Shown here: piece after piece, positions 1-8,634 of the stretch | Numbering within the stretch: position 1 is the stretch's first letter | How the letters are laid out: every line of letters starts with the position of its first letter | Source: an uncultured Lachnospiraceae bacterium | GTDB taxonomy: Bacteria; Bacillota; Clostridia; Lachnospirales; Lachnospiraceae | DNA: 64,000 nt | Assembly: GCA_910588295.1 (NCBI GenBank) | Contig: CAJUQO010000003.1 | Coordinates: forward strand, 62,001-126,000 | Reading direction: 5' to 3' | The notes under the pieces: generated by a model | Databases searched by the model: none | What the model was told of the DNA's origin: nothing | The model's input: only the letters and a program-made list of their open reading frames with translations | Position numbers and translations under genes: made by a program

Positions 1-75
1 CTTTCAATTGATTTGCCATGGGTGGTTGATTTTGGGATACAGGTGGTTAATTTGCGTGAAAATAATGTTTACTAT

Positions 76-103
76 AAAAAGCAGCCTTTATGGCTGTTTT
101 TTT
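76..103 (+). terminator. Rho-independent terminator
   Basis: AAAAGCAGCC and GGCTGTTTTT pair around the loop TTTAT (one G-U pair) and run into seven T residues. It probably ends transcription of a gene lying before the window. Confidence 0.6.
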
Positions 104-330
104 GGTTTGCGCGCCATGGGCGCGCTTTAAAGGTTGCATTTGCGTATGCGACTGCGTATGATTATCTGTAAACAATGGAAAGCGCCGAAAAAGCGGCAGT
201 GGGGATTGCAGAAACCAGGAAGCCGAATGGCACATACTGGTGGTGTGAGAGGGGAGGTTTATCCCCCCCTACTCGATTCTAAATTAATTCTAAAAAATGG
301 CAGTCGGGCCAATGTAAACAGAAATTCATG

Positions 331-359
331 TTGCATTTTACAGGGATGTCTAGTATATT
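331..359 (+). promoter_or_regulatory. Promoter for plsX-acpP
   Basis: TTGCAT at 331-336 and TATATT at 354-359 are separated by 17 bases, a good sigma-A match, about 115 bases before the plsX start. Confidence 0.55.
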
Positions 360-423
360 TACTTGTAGTGCAAAGCGGCGTCTGCGTCTGGATTTAACAG
401 CACAAGGGCGCTAAAAACGGTTT

Positions 424-450
424 GTAACAGGAAAAATATCGAACTGTTAC
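424..450. repeat. Short GTAAC/GTTAC dyad, possible decayed micro-element
   Basis: GTAACAG at 424-430 and CTGTTAC at 444-450 are inverted around 13 bases. The right end extends to CGAACTGTTAC, matching the terminal consensus of the elements at 16491, 24387, 28716 and 39289, and the 27-bp length equals that of the 39289 copy. The 8-bp flanks agree at only about 5 of 8 positions, so there is no clear target duplication. It lies in the plsX 5' leader. It may be an old copy or a chance dyad. Confidence 0.35.
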
Positions 451-473
451 CAAGCTTTGCGTTGGAGGAGAAC

Positions 474-1490
474 ATGAGTAAACTTGTAAGAGTTGCCGTG
501 GACGCTATGGGTGGCGATCATGCGCCCCAGGCTATTGTCCAGGGAGCTGTGGATGCCCTGCAGATGAGGAACGATCTGTTTATTTTCCTCGCGGGCAGGG
601 AGGAGGCCATTCGGACAGAGCTGGCGAAATACACGTATCCGGCAGAACGGGTGCAGATCGTACCGGCCACGGAGGTTATTGAGACCGGGGAACCTCCCGT
701 ACATGCCATTCGGTCAAAGAAGGATTCGTCGATGGTGGCAGCGCTGGGCCTTCTCAGGAAGGGCGAGGCCGATGCGTTTGTTTCGGCGGGAAGCACCGGG
801 GCCGTACTGGTGGGCGGACAGTTATTTGCCGGCAAGCTGAAGGGAGTGGAACGTGCGCCGCTGGCGCCTTTGATACCCACGGCTAAGGGAAATGCGCTGC
901 TGATCGACTGCGGCGCCAATGTGGATGCGAGGCCCAGCCATCTGGTTCAGTTTGCCAGGATGGGTTCCATTTATATGGAAAGTATTATGGGGGTGAAGTC
1001 TCCCCGGGTGGCGCTGGTGAATATCGGCGCGGAGGAGGAGAAGGGCAATGCTCTGGTGAAAGAGACGTATCCTTTGCTGAAAGCATGTAAGGATATCCAT
1101 TTTGTGGGTAATATTGAAGCCCGGGACATTCCGGCAGGCCAGGCGGATGTGGTGGTCTGCGAGGCTTTCGTGGGAAATGTCATCCTCAAGATGTACGAGG
1201 GTGTTGGGAATGCGATGATCAAGAAGATCAAAGAAGGTATGATGAGTTCTCTGCGCAGCAAGGTCGGTGCGCTGCTGATCAAACCGGCTTTGAAGGCAAC
1301 CCTCAAGGATTTTGACGTCTCTCAGTATGGAGGAGCCCCTCTTCTGGGGCTAAAGGGACTGGTGGTGAAGTCCCATGGCAGCTCAGATGCCAATGAAATA
1401 AAAAATTCTATTTTACAGTGTATTCAGTTCAAAGAGCAAAACATAAGCGAAAAGATTAAAGAACACATGAACACGGAGGAAGAGAGGTAA
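474..1490 (+). CDS. plsX: Phosphate acyltransferase PlsX
   Basis: PlsX makes acyl-phosphate from acyl-ACP, the first step of membrane phospholipid synthesis in most Gram-positive bacteria, and is peripheral to the membrane. The 338-residue product has the family's usual length and opens with the conserved VAVDAMGGDHAP segment. ATG 474 is chosen because GGAGGAG sits 3-9 bases upstream; the in-frame TTG at 462 lies before that Shine-Dalgarno and would leave no ribosome site. The stop is three bases before acpP, so the enzyme and its acyl-carrier substrate are made from one transcript, the standard Firmicute arrangement. Confidence 0.97.
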   Translation: MSKLVRVAVDAMGGDHAPQAIVQGAVDALQMRNDLFIFLAGREEAIRTELAKYTYPAERVQIVPATEVIETGEPPVHAIRSKKDSSMVAALGLLRKGEADAFVSAGSTGAVLVGGQLFAGKLKGVERAPLAPLIPTAKGNALLIDCGANVDARPSHLVQFARMGSIYMESIMGVKSPRVALVNIGAEEEKGNALVKETYPLLKACKDIHFVGNIEARDIPAGQADVVVCEAFVGNVILKMYEGVGNAMIKKIKEGMMSSLRSKVGALLIKPALKATLKDFDVSQYGGAPLLGLKGLVVKSHGSSDANEIKNSILQCIQFKEQNISEKIKEHMNTEEER

Positions 1491-1493
1491 GGT

Positions 1494-1718
1494 ATGGAAT
1501 TTGAAAAAATGCAGGATATCATTGCCGAAGTATTGAACGTAGACAAAGATGAAATCACTATGGATACGACATTTGTGGATGATCTGGGTGCGGATTCTCT
1601 GGATGTGTTCCAGATTATCATGGGCCTGGAAGAGGAATTTGATATCGAGATTCCTACGGAGATCGCTGAGAAGATGGTTACGGTGGGCGATGCTGTGGAG
1701 GCGATCAAGAACGTATAG
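1494..1718 (+). CDS. acpP: Acyl carrier protein
   Basis: This 74-residue acidic protein carries growing acyl chains on a phosphopantetheine arm. The attachment serine lies in the motif GADSLDVFQ (around residue 37), and the fold's characteristic acidic helix II follows. It starts three bases after plsX and is followed by a 155-base gap with a strong stem-loop before rnc, which may set different levels of ACP and RNase III. Ribosomes read GGAGGAAGAGAGG just upstream. Length and motif make the call secure; a specialised carrier protein is unlikely given the plsX and rnc neighbours. Confidence 0.97.
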   Translation: MEFEKMQDIIAEVLNVDKDEITMDTTFVDDLGADSLDVFQIIMGLEEEFDIEIPTEIAEKMVTVGDAVEAIKNV

Positions 1719-1773
1719 TACAGACGGCTTAGGCAGGAGATATAGTTGGAGTGCGGCTGGCACTCATTAGGCG

Positions 1774-1831
1774 GGAAAGGGGACAGGAGAACAGCTTGTA
1801 CCAGGTATGGGCAGTCACCTGTCTCCTTTCC
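1774..1831 (+). terminator. Stem-loop between acpP and rnc
   Basis: A 14-bp stem (1774-1787 with 818-831 of the same thousand, one G-U pair) closes a 30-base loop. Only TTTG follows, so termination would be partial. RNase III often processes such stems, and its own gene is next; processing here is inference. Confidence 0.45.
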
Positions 1832-1873
1832 TTTGAAAGATAGGGGCGGGTTTTCTGCAGAAGGAGGGAGAGC

Positions 1874-2566
1874 ATGAAACTGGAAAATCTGGAGAAAAAG
1901 ATCGGTTATCAGTTTAGCCGACGGGAGCTACTTAGAATGGCGGTATGCCACAGTTCCTACGTTAACGAACACAGAATGGAACGGCTGGACTGTAATGAGC
2001 GGCTGGAGTTTTTGGGGGACGCGGTGCTGGAGCTGGTGAGCAGCGAGTTCCTGTACCAAAAATATCCCAGGAAGCCGGAGGGCGAATTGTCGAAGCTTCG
2101 GGCCAGCCTGGTCTGCGAGCCATCTCTGGCTATGAGCGCCAGGGAAATGGGGCTGGAAAAATATCTGCTGCTGGGCAATGGGGAGGAGGCAACCGGAGGA
2201 CGGCAGCGGGATTCGATCATTTCCGATGCACTGGAGGCCGCCATTGGCGCCATATATCTGGATGGTGGGATTACTAATGCAAAAGAGTTTATTCTGGCTC
2301 ATGTGCTGAATGACATTGAGCACAAGCAGCTCTTTTTTGATAGTAAGACTATCCTGCAGGAGAGGGTGCAGGGCCGGATGGAGGGCCAGATCTGCTACAG
2401 GCTGGTGGGAGAAAAAGGGCCGGATCACGACAAATCCTTTTTTGTAAAATTGTTTATAGGAGATGAGGAGTACGGCTCAGGCCAGGGGCATACCAAGAAA
2501 GCGGCGGAGCAAAGGGCGGCCTACGAGGCGCTCTGCAAAATCAACGATCAGGAAGGCAAAGCATAA
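1874..2566 (+). CDS. rnc: Ribonuclease III
   Basis: RNase III cleaves double-stranded RNA, maturing rRNA and some mRNAs. The 230-residue protein has the catalytic signature NERLEFLGDA at residues 41-50 (metal-binding E and D), a second acidic cluster around DALEAAIGAIYLD, and a C-terminal double-stranded RNA binding domain from about residue 155 ending in the alanine-rich KKAAEQRAAYEAL helix. The start follows AAGGAGGGAG with good spacing. It is three bases ahead of smc, forming the conserved rnc-smc-ftsY block. Confidence 0.97.
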   Translation: MKLENLEKKIGYQFSRRELLRMAVCHSSYVNEHRMERLDCNERLEFLGDAVLELVSSEFLYQKYPRKPEGELSKLRASLVCEPSLAMSAREMGLEKYLLLGNGEEATGGRQRDSIISDALEAAIGAIYLDGGITNAKEFILAHVLNDIEHKQLFFDSKTILQERVQGRMEGQICYRLVGEKGPDHDKSFFVKLFIGDEEYGSGQGHTKKAAEQRAAYEALCKINDQEGKA

Positions 2567-2569
2567 TAC

Positions 2570-5500
2570 ATGTATTTAAAAAGTATTGAGGTACAGGGTT
2601 TTAAATCCTTTGCCAATAAAATAAAATTTGAGTTCCACAATGGGATCACCGCCATTGTGGGCCCCAATGGCAGCGGCAAAAGCAATGTAGCAGATGCCGT
2701 GCGCTGGGTACTGGGCGAGCAGAGCGCCAAACAGCTGCGCGGGGGCAATATGCAGGATGTGATTTTTTCCGGCACAGAGCTGAGGAAGCCTCTGGGCTAT
2801 GCGTCGGTGGCGATCACCCTGGATAACGGCGATCACAAGCTGGATACCTCCTATGAGGAGGTGACGGTGACCCGGCGCCTTTATCGTTCCGGTGAGAGCG
2901 AGTACCAGATGAACGGTTCCACCTGCCGTCTGCGGGATATTCAGGAGCTTTTCTATGATACGGGTATCGGCCAGGAGGGCTACTCGATCATCGGCCAGGG
3001 CCAGATTGATAAAATTCTCAGTAATAAGCCGGAGGATCGGCGTGAACTTTTCGACGAAGCGGCAGGTATTGTCAAATTTAAGCGGAGAAAGGCCACCACA
3101 CTTAAGAAACTGCAGGAGGAAGAACAGAATCTGACCCGTGTGAGCGATATTCTCTCGGAACTGACGCGGCAGCTTGCTCCTCTGGAAGAACAGTCCAAAT
3201 CCGCGAGGATTTTCCTCAAAAAAAAGGACGAGCAGAAAAGCCTGGATGTCAATGTGTTTCTGCTGGAAAGAGAACACAATGAGAAAGAACTGGCTTCTGT
3301 CCGGGAGAAGCATAGGGCGGCCGAGGAGGAGCTGGCGGATGCCAATCTGCAGCTTGAAAAAACAAAACAGGAATATGACCGGCTGGAGCAGCAGCTAAAG
3401 GAACTGGAGCAGCAGCTTGAGGAAGCCAGACAGGAGGCCTCGGAGCGGGCCCTGGCCAGAAAGCAGATGGAAGGCCAGATTGAGCTTTTGCAGGAGCAGA
3501 TTTATATGGCCCGCCAGAATCGGCAGCTTCACGAGAACCGCCGCCAGACCATCAATGAAGAGCTGTCCGTCCGCCGTGGGCAGGAGGGCAGCCTGCAAGA
3601 TGAGCTGGCGACGGCCAGGAAGGAACTGTCCGCAGCTGAGGAGGAATGCAGAAAAGGCCAGCAGGAGCTGGAGGAACTGCAGACGGAAATAACCAGGAGC
3701 TCGGAGGCTGTCGATAAGGCGAAAAATGAGCAGATTGCGCTGCTCAACAGAAAAGCCTCCGCCAAGGGAAAGATGCAGCGCTACGACGCCATGCTGGAGC
3801 AGATTGGTATCCGACGTTCCATGCTGAACCAGCGGCTGCTGGTATTAAAGAAAGATGAGGAGCGGCAGCAGGACATACTGATCAACCACCGGGACGCCTT
3901 TCGAGCCATGAAAAGGGAGATCGACGGAGGCGAGGCCAAACAGCAGCAGATCGCGCGGCAGATCGAAGAGCTGCAGGAACAGATCGAGGAAGGGCAGCGG
4001 GACGTGGATGCCAGACAGGCCACATATCACCGGGAATCCTCCCGACTGGAGTCCCTGCGGAACCTGATTGAGCGGTATGACGGCTACGGCAACAGCATCC
4101 GACGCGTCATGGAGCAGAAGAAACGGGTGGGCGGCCTGATCGGCGTGGTGGCCGACCTGATCCGGACAGATAAAAAGTACGAAACGGCTATCGAGACGGC
4201 TCTGGGCGGGACGATCCAGAATATCGTCACCGAGGATGAGGCGACGGCCAAGCAGATGATTGAATTTCTGAAAAAGAGCCGCTATGGCCGGGCCACCTTC
4301 CTGCCCCTGTCGTCGGTACATTCCCGGGGGGATTACGGCAGGCCGGAGGTTTTAAAGGAGCCCGGTGTGATCCAGACGGCGGACGGGCTGGTACATACCC
4401 AGGAGAAGTTTCGGACGCTGCTGCATTCGTTGCTGGGGCGGACGCTGGTGGTGGATACCATCGACCACGGTATCGCGCTGGAACGGAAATACCAGTATTC
4501 CCTGCGCATCGTTACCCTGGAGGGGGAGCTTTTGAACCCCGGCGGTTCCATGACAGGTGGCGCGTTTAAAAACAGCAGCAACCTTTTGGGGCGCCGCAGG
4601 GAGCTGGACGAGCTGGGACGGCAGGTGAAGGAGATCCGCGCAGAGCTGGAGGAGAGACAGACGCGGCTGGATGGTAACCGTTCCCGCAGGAACGGCCTTC
4701 GGGATGAATCCGCGGCTATTGCCGAGCGGATGAAGGAGCAGCAGCTGGAGCTTAACACGGTGGAAGTGAATATTCAGCAGGCGGAGGAGAAAATCCGGGA
4801 GATCCAGTCCGGCTACAGCCAGTTAAAGGGCGAGAGCGCCGAGATCGAGGGACAGATCCGGGAGATTGACGAATTCCGTGATTCGATCCGGCAGGAGATG
4901 AAGGGGCTTAAGGCATCCGAGAAGGACAGTCAGGCTGAGGCCGCTTCCCAGGAAGAATTGCTGGAGACCATGCATGGCAGGGAGACTGAGATCACAAAAG
5001 GTCTTGAGGCCATGCACCTCAAACTGTCCGAGTTGACGCAGCAGATGAATTTCCGCCAGGAGAATCTTGCCCGTATCCGCCAGGAGATCCGGCAGTTTGA
5101 GGAAGAGAGGGATTCGATCCTCGTCAGCCAGAAAGAGCAGGATGAGGAGGAGAAGACCAGGCTGGAGCAGATCGCCCGGATAGAAGCCGAGGCGGCCAGC
5201 GGGGCAGAGCGCGAGGAAGAGCTGGCGGCCGGTATCCGGAAGTCCCAGGAAGAAAAAGAGTTTCTCCAGGAATCCCACCGCGGCTTTTTTACCCGCCGGG
5301 AGGAGCTCTCCGAACACAGAAACAGGCTGGACAAAGAATGTTTCCGGCTGAATAGCCAGATAGAGAAAATGGAAGAGACCCAGGAGACCCAGGTAAACTA
5401 TTTGTGGGATGAATATGAGCTTACACCTGTACAGGCCCAGGAGCTTCGTATGGACGACTTGCCGGAACGGGCGGAATTGAAAAAACGTCTGAACGAGGTG

Positions 5501-6130
5501 CGGGATGAGATCCGCCGTCTGGGGCCGGTGAATGTGAATGCCATTGAGGAGTACAGAGAGGTATCCGAGCGGCATGATTTCCTCTCCGGCCAGCATGAGG
5601 ATCTGGTCAAAGCCCAGGAAACGCTGAAAAACATTATCCGGGAGCTGGACGAGGGCATGCGCCGCCAGTTCAACGAGAAATTTGCCCAGATCCAGAAAGA
5701 ATTTGATAAGGCTTTCAAGGAACTGTTCGGCGGCGGCCACGGCGCTCTGGAGCTGGTGGAGGACGAGGACGTGCTGGAAGCGGGGGTGCGTATCACTTCC
5801 CAGCCGCCGGGAAAGAAGCTGCAGAATATGATGCAGCTCTCCGGCGGGGAGAAGGCTCTGACGGCCATCGCCCTGATGTTTGCGATTCAGAATATGAAAC
5901 CGTCGCCCTTCTGCCTGTTGGATGAGATTGAGGCGGCGCTGGATGATTCCAATGTGGATCGCTATGCCAACTATCTGCATAAGTTGACAAAATATACGCA
6001 GTTTATTATTATTACGCATAGGAGGGGCACCATGAATGCGGCGGATCGCCTCTACGGCATCACCATGCAGGAGAAGGGCGTGTCCACGCTGGTGTCTGTG
6101 GATCTGATTGAGAAAGATTTGGAAGAATAG
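2570..6130 (+). CDS. smc: Chromosome segregation protein SMC
   Basis: SMC is the ATPase of bacterial condensin, working with ScpA and ScpB to compact and segregate chromosomes. At 1186 residues it has the full family length. Walker A (GPNGSGKSN) is at residues 31-39, long coiled coils run from about 170-500 and 670-1000, the hinge is around 520-640 (GGLIGVVADLI onward), and the C-terminal head holds the signature LSGGEKALTAIALMFA and Walker B PFCLLDEIEAALDD. The start codon is four bases after the rnc stop, with AGGAAGG upstream inside rnc. Confidence 0.98.
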   Translation: MYLKSIEVQGFKSFANKIKFEFHNGITAIVGPNGSGKSNVADAVRWVLGEQSAKQLRGGNMQDVIFSGTELRKPLGYASVAITLDNGDHKLDTSYEEVTVTRRLYRSGESEYQMNGSTCRLRDIQELFYDTGIGQEGYSIIGQGQIDKILSNKPEDRRELFDEAAGIVKFKRRKATTLKKLQEEEQNLTRVSDILSELTRQLAPLEEQSKSARIFLKKKDEQKSLDVNVFLLEREHNEKELASVREKHRAAEEELADANLQLEKTKQEYDRLEQQLKELEQQLEEARQEASERALARKQMEGQIELLQEQIYMARQNRQLHENRRQTINEELSVRRGQEGSLQDELATARKELSAAEEECRKGQQELEELQTEITRSSEAVDKAKNEQIALLNRKASAKGKMQRYDAMLEQIGIRRSMLNQRLLVLKKDEERQQDILINHRDAFRAMKREIDGGEAKQQQIARQIEELQEQIEEGQRDVDARQATYHRESSRLESLRNLIERYDGYGNSIRRVMEQKKRVGGLIGVVADLIRTDKKYETAIETALGGTIQNIVTEDEATAKQMIEFLKKSRYGRATFLPLSSVHSRGDYGRPEVLKEPGVIQTADGLVHTQEKFRTLLHSLLGRTLVVDTIDHGIALERKYQYSLRIVTLEGELLNPGGSMTGGAFKNSSNLLGRRRELDELGRQVKEIRAELEERQTRLDGNRSRRNGLRDESAAIAERMKEQQLELNTVEVNIQQAEEKIREIQSGYSQLKGESAEIEGQIREIDEFRDSIRQEMKGLKASEKDSQAEAASQEELLETMHGRETEITKGLEAMHLKLSELTQQMNFRQENLARIRQEIRQFEEERDSILVSQKEQDEEEKTRLEQIARIEAEAASGAEREEELAAGIRKSQEEKEFLQESHRGFFTRREELSEHRNRLDKECFRLNSQIEKMEETQETQVNYLWDEYELTPVQAQELRMDDLPERAELKKRLNEVRDEIRRLGPVNVNAIEEYREVSERHDFLSGQHEDLVKAQETLKNIIRELDEGMRRQFNEKFAQIQKEFDKAFKELFGGGHGALELVEDEDVLEAGVRITSQPPGKKLQNMMQLSGGEKALTAIALMFAIQNMKPSPFCLLDEIEAALDDSNVDRYANYLHKLTKYTQFIIITHRRGTMNAADRLYGITMQEKGVSTLVSVDLIEKDLEE

Positions 6131-6141
6131 GAGCGGAAGGA

Positions 6142-7074
6142 ATGGCGGAAGAGAAAAAAGGTTTTTTTAAACGGCTGGTGGCGGGGCTTTCCAAGACAAG
6201 GGATAATATCGTGTCGGGCATGGACGCCATTTTCACGGGATTTTCCAAAATCGATGAGGATTTTTACGAGGAGCTGGAGGAGATCCTGATCATGGGGGAT
6301 ATCGGCGTCCGGACGACGGAGAAGATCCTGGACCATCTCCGCGGGGAGGTGAGTGAAAAACATATCAAAGAGCCCTCGGAGTGCCGGCAGCTTCTGATCG
6401 ACAGTATCCGGGAGCAGATGCAGGTGGGGGAGGATGATTACGCATTCGAAAACCGCAGATCCGTGATCCTGATCGTAGGCGTAAACGGCGTGGGCAAGAC
6501 TACCACCATCGGCAAGCTGGCCGGAAAGTTCAAAAACCAGGGCAAGAAAGTGGTGATCGCCGCGGCGGATACCTTCCGGGCAGCGGCGGGCGAGCAGCTC
6601 TTGGTGTGGGCAAACCGGGCTGGGGTAGATATGATCGGCGGCCAGGAAGGAGCCGATCCGGCGTCCATCGTCTATGACGCGGTACAGTCCGCCAAAGCCA
6701 GAAATGCGGATATACTGCTCTGCGACACGGCGGGGCGCCTTCACAATAAGAAAAATCTCATGGAGGAGCTGAAAAAGATCTACCGCGTCATCGAGCGGGA
6801 ATATCCGGAGGCATATCTTGAAACACTGGTAGTATTGGATGGAACTACGGGGCAAAACGCCATGGCCCAGGCGAAGCAGTTCCAGGAGGCGGCCCACATC
6901 ACAGGTATTGTGCTGACGAAGCTGGACGGTACGGCCAAGGGAGGAATCGCTGTGGCGATCCAGTCGGAGATGGGCATCCCGGTCAAATATATCGGCGTGG
7001 GCGAGACCATCGACGACCTGGAGAAATTTGATCCGGATCAGTTTGTGAATGCGCTGTTTAATACGGAGGGATAA
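6142..7074 (+). CDS. ftsY: Signal recognition particle receptor FtsY
   Basis: FtsY is the membrane-associated receptor GTPase that accepts SRP-ribosome complexes from Ffh. The 310-residue protein is essentially the NG domain, with the P-loop VGVNGVGKTTTIGKLA near residue 113, DTFRAAAGEQL, DTAGR and TKLDGTAKGG motifs. The long acidic A domain of enterobacterial FtsY is missing, as usual in Firmicutes; a basic amphipathic N-terminus (KKGFFKRLVAGLSK) probably touches the membrane. GGAGCGGAAGG precedes the ATG, eleven bases after smc. Confidence 0.97.
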   Translation: MAEEKKGFFKRLVAGLSKTRDNIVSGMDAIFTGFSKIDEDFYEELEEILIMGDIGVRTTEKILDHLRGEVSEKHIKEPSECRQLLIDSIREQMQVGEDDYAFENRRSVILIVGVNGVGKTTTIGKLAGKFKNQGKKVVIAAADTFRAAAGEQLLVWANRAGVDMIGGQEGADPASIVYDAVQSAKARNADILLCDTAGRLHNKKNLMEELKKIYRVIEREYPEAYLETLVVLDGTTGQNAMAQAKQFQEAAHITGIVLTKLDGTAKGGIAVAIQSEMGIPVKYIGVGETIDDLEKFDPDQFVNALFNTEG

Positions 7075-7077
7075 GAA

Positions 7078-8298
7078 ATGACAGAGATGCTTACATTGGA
7101 AAGATTTGAGGAGGCCACCGAGATAGTACATCAGGTGACCCGTGAGACGAAGCTGATTTACAGCGAATATCTCAGCAACAGGAGCGGCAATAAGGTGTAC
7201 CTGAAGCCGGAAAATATGCAGTTCACCGGAGCTTACAAGCTGCGGGGCGCTTATTATAAGATTTCTACCATGACGGAGGAGGAGAGAGAGCGGGGCCTGA
7301 TCACAGCCTCAGCGGGCAACCATGCCCAGGGAGTGGCCTACGCGGCTCAGAAATACGGCGTGAAAGCCATCATAGTCATGCCCACCACCACGCCGCTGAT
7401 CAAGGTGGAGCGTACCAAAAGTTATGGGGCGGAGACGATCATGTACGGGGACAATTATGACGCCGCTTGCGAGTATGCTCTGGGGCTGGCCGAGGAGAAA
7501 GGGTATACGTTCATTCATCCCTTTGACGACCTGACCGTAGCCACGGGGCAGGGAACCATTGCCATGGAGATTATTCAGGAGCTGCCTCTGGTGGATTATA
7601 TCCTGGTGCCCATTGGCGGCGGAGGCCTGATCACAGGAGTGGCTGCTCTGGCCAAATTGTTGAAACCCAATATTAAGGTTATCGGCGTGGAGCCCCTGAA
7701 CGCCAATTGTATACAGCTTTCGCTGGAGCGGGGCGAAGTATCTACTTTGGACGATGTGTATACGATTGCTGACGGTACGGCGGTGAAGACGCCGGGTAAG
7801 CAGATATTCCCGTATATCCAGCAGTATGTAGACGACATCATCACTGTGGAGGACGACGAGCTGATTGTGGCCTTCCTAGATATGGTGGAGAATCACAAGA
7901 TGATCGTGGAAAACTCCGGTTTGCTGACGGTGGCTGCCCTGCGGCACATGGATATAAAAGGGAAAAAGGTAGTGCCGATCTTAAGCGGCGGCAATATGGA
8001 CGTGATCACCATGGCTTCCGTAGTGCAGAACGGCCTGATTGCCCGGGACAGGGTATTCACTGTATCCGTCCTTTTGCCCGACAAGCCCGGCGAGTTGGTG
8101 CGTGTATCCCAGGTCATTGCCGAACTCAAGGGCAACGTCATCCGCCTGGACCACAACCAGTTCTTCAGCACCAACCGCCACATGGCTGTGGAACTCAAGA
8201 TCACCATGGAGGCCTTTGGCACGGAGCACAAGCAGAAGATTTTAAAAGCCCTGGAGGGAAAAGGGTTCAGGCCGAAGCTGGTAAAACCGAATTTATAA
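7078..8298 (+). CDS. ilvA: Threonine ammonia-lyase
   Basis: This PLP enzyme deaminates threonine to 2-oxobutyrate, feeding isoleucine synthesis or threonine catabolism. The 406-residue protein has the PLP lysine in GAYKLRGA (K54), the SAGNHAQGVA substrate loop, the glycine loop PIGGGGLI near residue 180 and a C-terminal ACT domain from about residue 325. That single ACT domain fits the shorter Gram-positive form, so biosynthetic versus catabolic use cannot be settled. It starts four bases after ftsY and is followed by a strong terminator. A metabolic gene ending this cluster is not part of the classic smc-ftsY-ylxM-ffh order. Confidence 0.93.
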   Translation: MTEMLTLERFEEATEIVHQVTRETKLIYSEYLSNRSGNKVYLKPENMQFTGAYKLRGAYYKISTMTEEERERGLITASAGNHAQGVAYAAQKYGVKAIIVMPTTTPLIKVERTKSYGAETIMYGDNYDAACEYALGLAEEKGYTFIHPFDDLTVATGQGTIAMEIIQELPLVDYILVPIGGGGLITGVAALAKLLKPNIKVIGVEPLNANCIQLSLERGEVSTLDDVYTIADGTAVKTPGKQIFPYIQQYVDDIITVEDDELIVAFLDMVENHKMIVENSGLLTVAALRHMDIKGKKVVPILSGGNMDVITMASVVQNGLIARDRVFTVSVLLPDKPGELVRVSQVIAELKGNVIRLDHNQFFSTNRHMAVELKITMEAFGTEHKQKILKALEGKGFRPKLVKPNL

Positions 8299-8310
8299 AC
8301 CGGAAAAGTG

Positions 8311-8344
8311 AAAAGCGTCTGCGATGGCTGCGGGCGCTTTTTTT
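8311..8344 (+). terminator. Terminator of the plsX-ilvA cluster
   Basis: AAAAGCGTCTGC pairs with GCGGGCGCTTTT through two G-U pairs and continues into seven T residues, 13 bases after ilvA. Confidence 0.85.
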
Positions 8345-8359
8345 GAATGGTAAAGCATA

Positions 8360-8388
8360 TTGACAAGAAAAGAAGTTTTTTCTATACT
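8360..8388 (+). promoter_or_regulatory. Promoter of the rtcB-prfH operon
   Basis: A perfect TTGACA at 8360-8365 and TATACT at 8383-8388 with 17 bases between. It lies just after the ilvA terminator and would start a leader of roughly 240 bases before rtcB. Confidence 0.85.
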
Positions 8389-8432
8389 GTAGATGGCACA
8401 GATTAACCAACAGATTCGAAAGGAGGAAGAAT

Positions 8433-8522
8433 ATGAGACGAACAGACAGAGCAGACAGAATGGTAACAGTGGTAAATAGAGAACAGATTTTTCCTGCCGG
8501 AGATTTTAGGTTGTATATTTAA
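8433..8522 (+). CDS. Leader peptide ORF (29 codons) upstream of rtcB
   Basis: ATG at 8433 is preceded by an excellent Shine-Dalgarno (AAAGGAGGAAG) and opens a 29-residue basic peptide beginning MRRTDRADRM and ending DFRLYI. No family is recognised. It sits between the promoter at 8360 and the terminator at 8572, and bases 8474-8488 of its coding sequence can pair with the 5' arm of that terminator. I infer a regulatory leader peptide rather than a functional protein. A real microprotein cannot be excluded. Confidence 0.6.
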   Translation: MRRTDRADRMVTVVNREQIFPAGDFRLYI

Positions 8523-8598
8523 GAAAAATAACGATTCTGCTATTCTATTCCGGCCAGGTTTTCATATCTGTATCTCTGTTTTTCAGAGATGCCTTTTT
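8474..8598 (+). promoter_or_regulatory. Putative attenuator: terminator with competing antiterminator
   Basis: The terminator is ATCTCTG (8572-8578), loop TTTTT, CAGAGAT (8584-8590), extended by U-G and G-C pairs, then GCC and five T. The alternative pairing joins 8474-8481 (AAATAGAG) with 8574-8581 (CTCTGTTT) and 8483-8488 (ACAGAT) with 8566-8571 (ATCTGT), 14 bp in all including one G-U, with one base (8482) bulged against two (8572-8573). The two structures share 8570-8581, so they exclude each other. The upstream arm lies inside the leader ORF, so a translating ribosome would favour the terminator. The pairing is visible; its regulatory role is inferred. Confidence 0.55.
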
Positions 8599-8634
8599 GT
8601 GGTTCAAAAAGGTATTCCTACAAAGAAAGGGATT

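Larger units (their letters stand above)
1..473. other. Upstream region of plsX, mostly without a recognisable gene
   Basis: No convincing gene was found. Frame 1 is open from the window edge to a stop at 169-171 and could be the tail of an upstream gene, but it reads through the hairpin at 76-103, and the other frames are also partly open here, so it is not called. A short reading frame from about 174 resembles nothing I can identify firmly. The rpmF gene often found just before plsX in Firmicutes is not visible. A terminator-like hairpin, a promoter and a short GTAAC/GTTAC dyad lie here and are listed separately. Confidence 0.5.

Noticed and set aside
134..397. 87-codon plus-strand frame upstream of plsX
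   Set aside because: No ribosome site, atypical composition, and it covers the plsX promoter at 331-359.
8599..8634. GTG 8599 as the rtcB start
   Set aside because: It directly follows the terminator T run, has no Shine-Dalgarno, and adds 12 residues not seen at the start of RtcB proteins.
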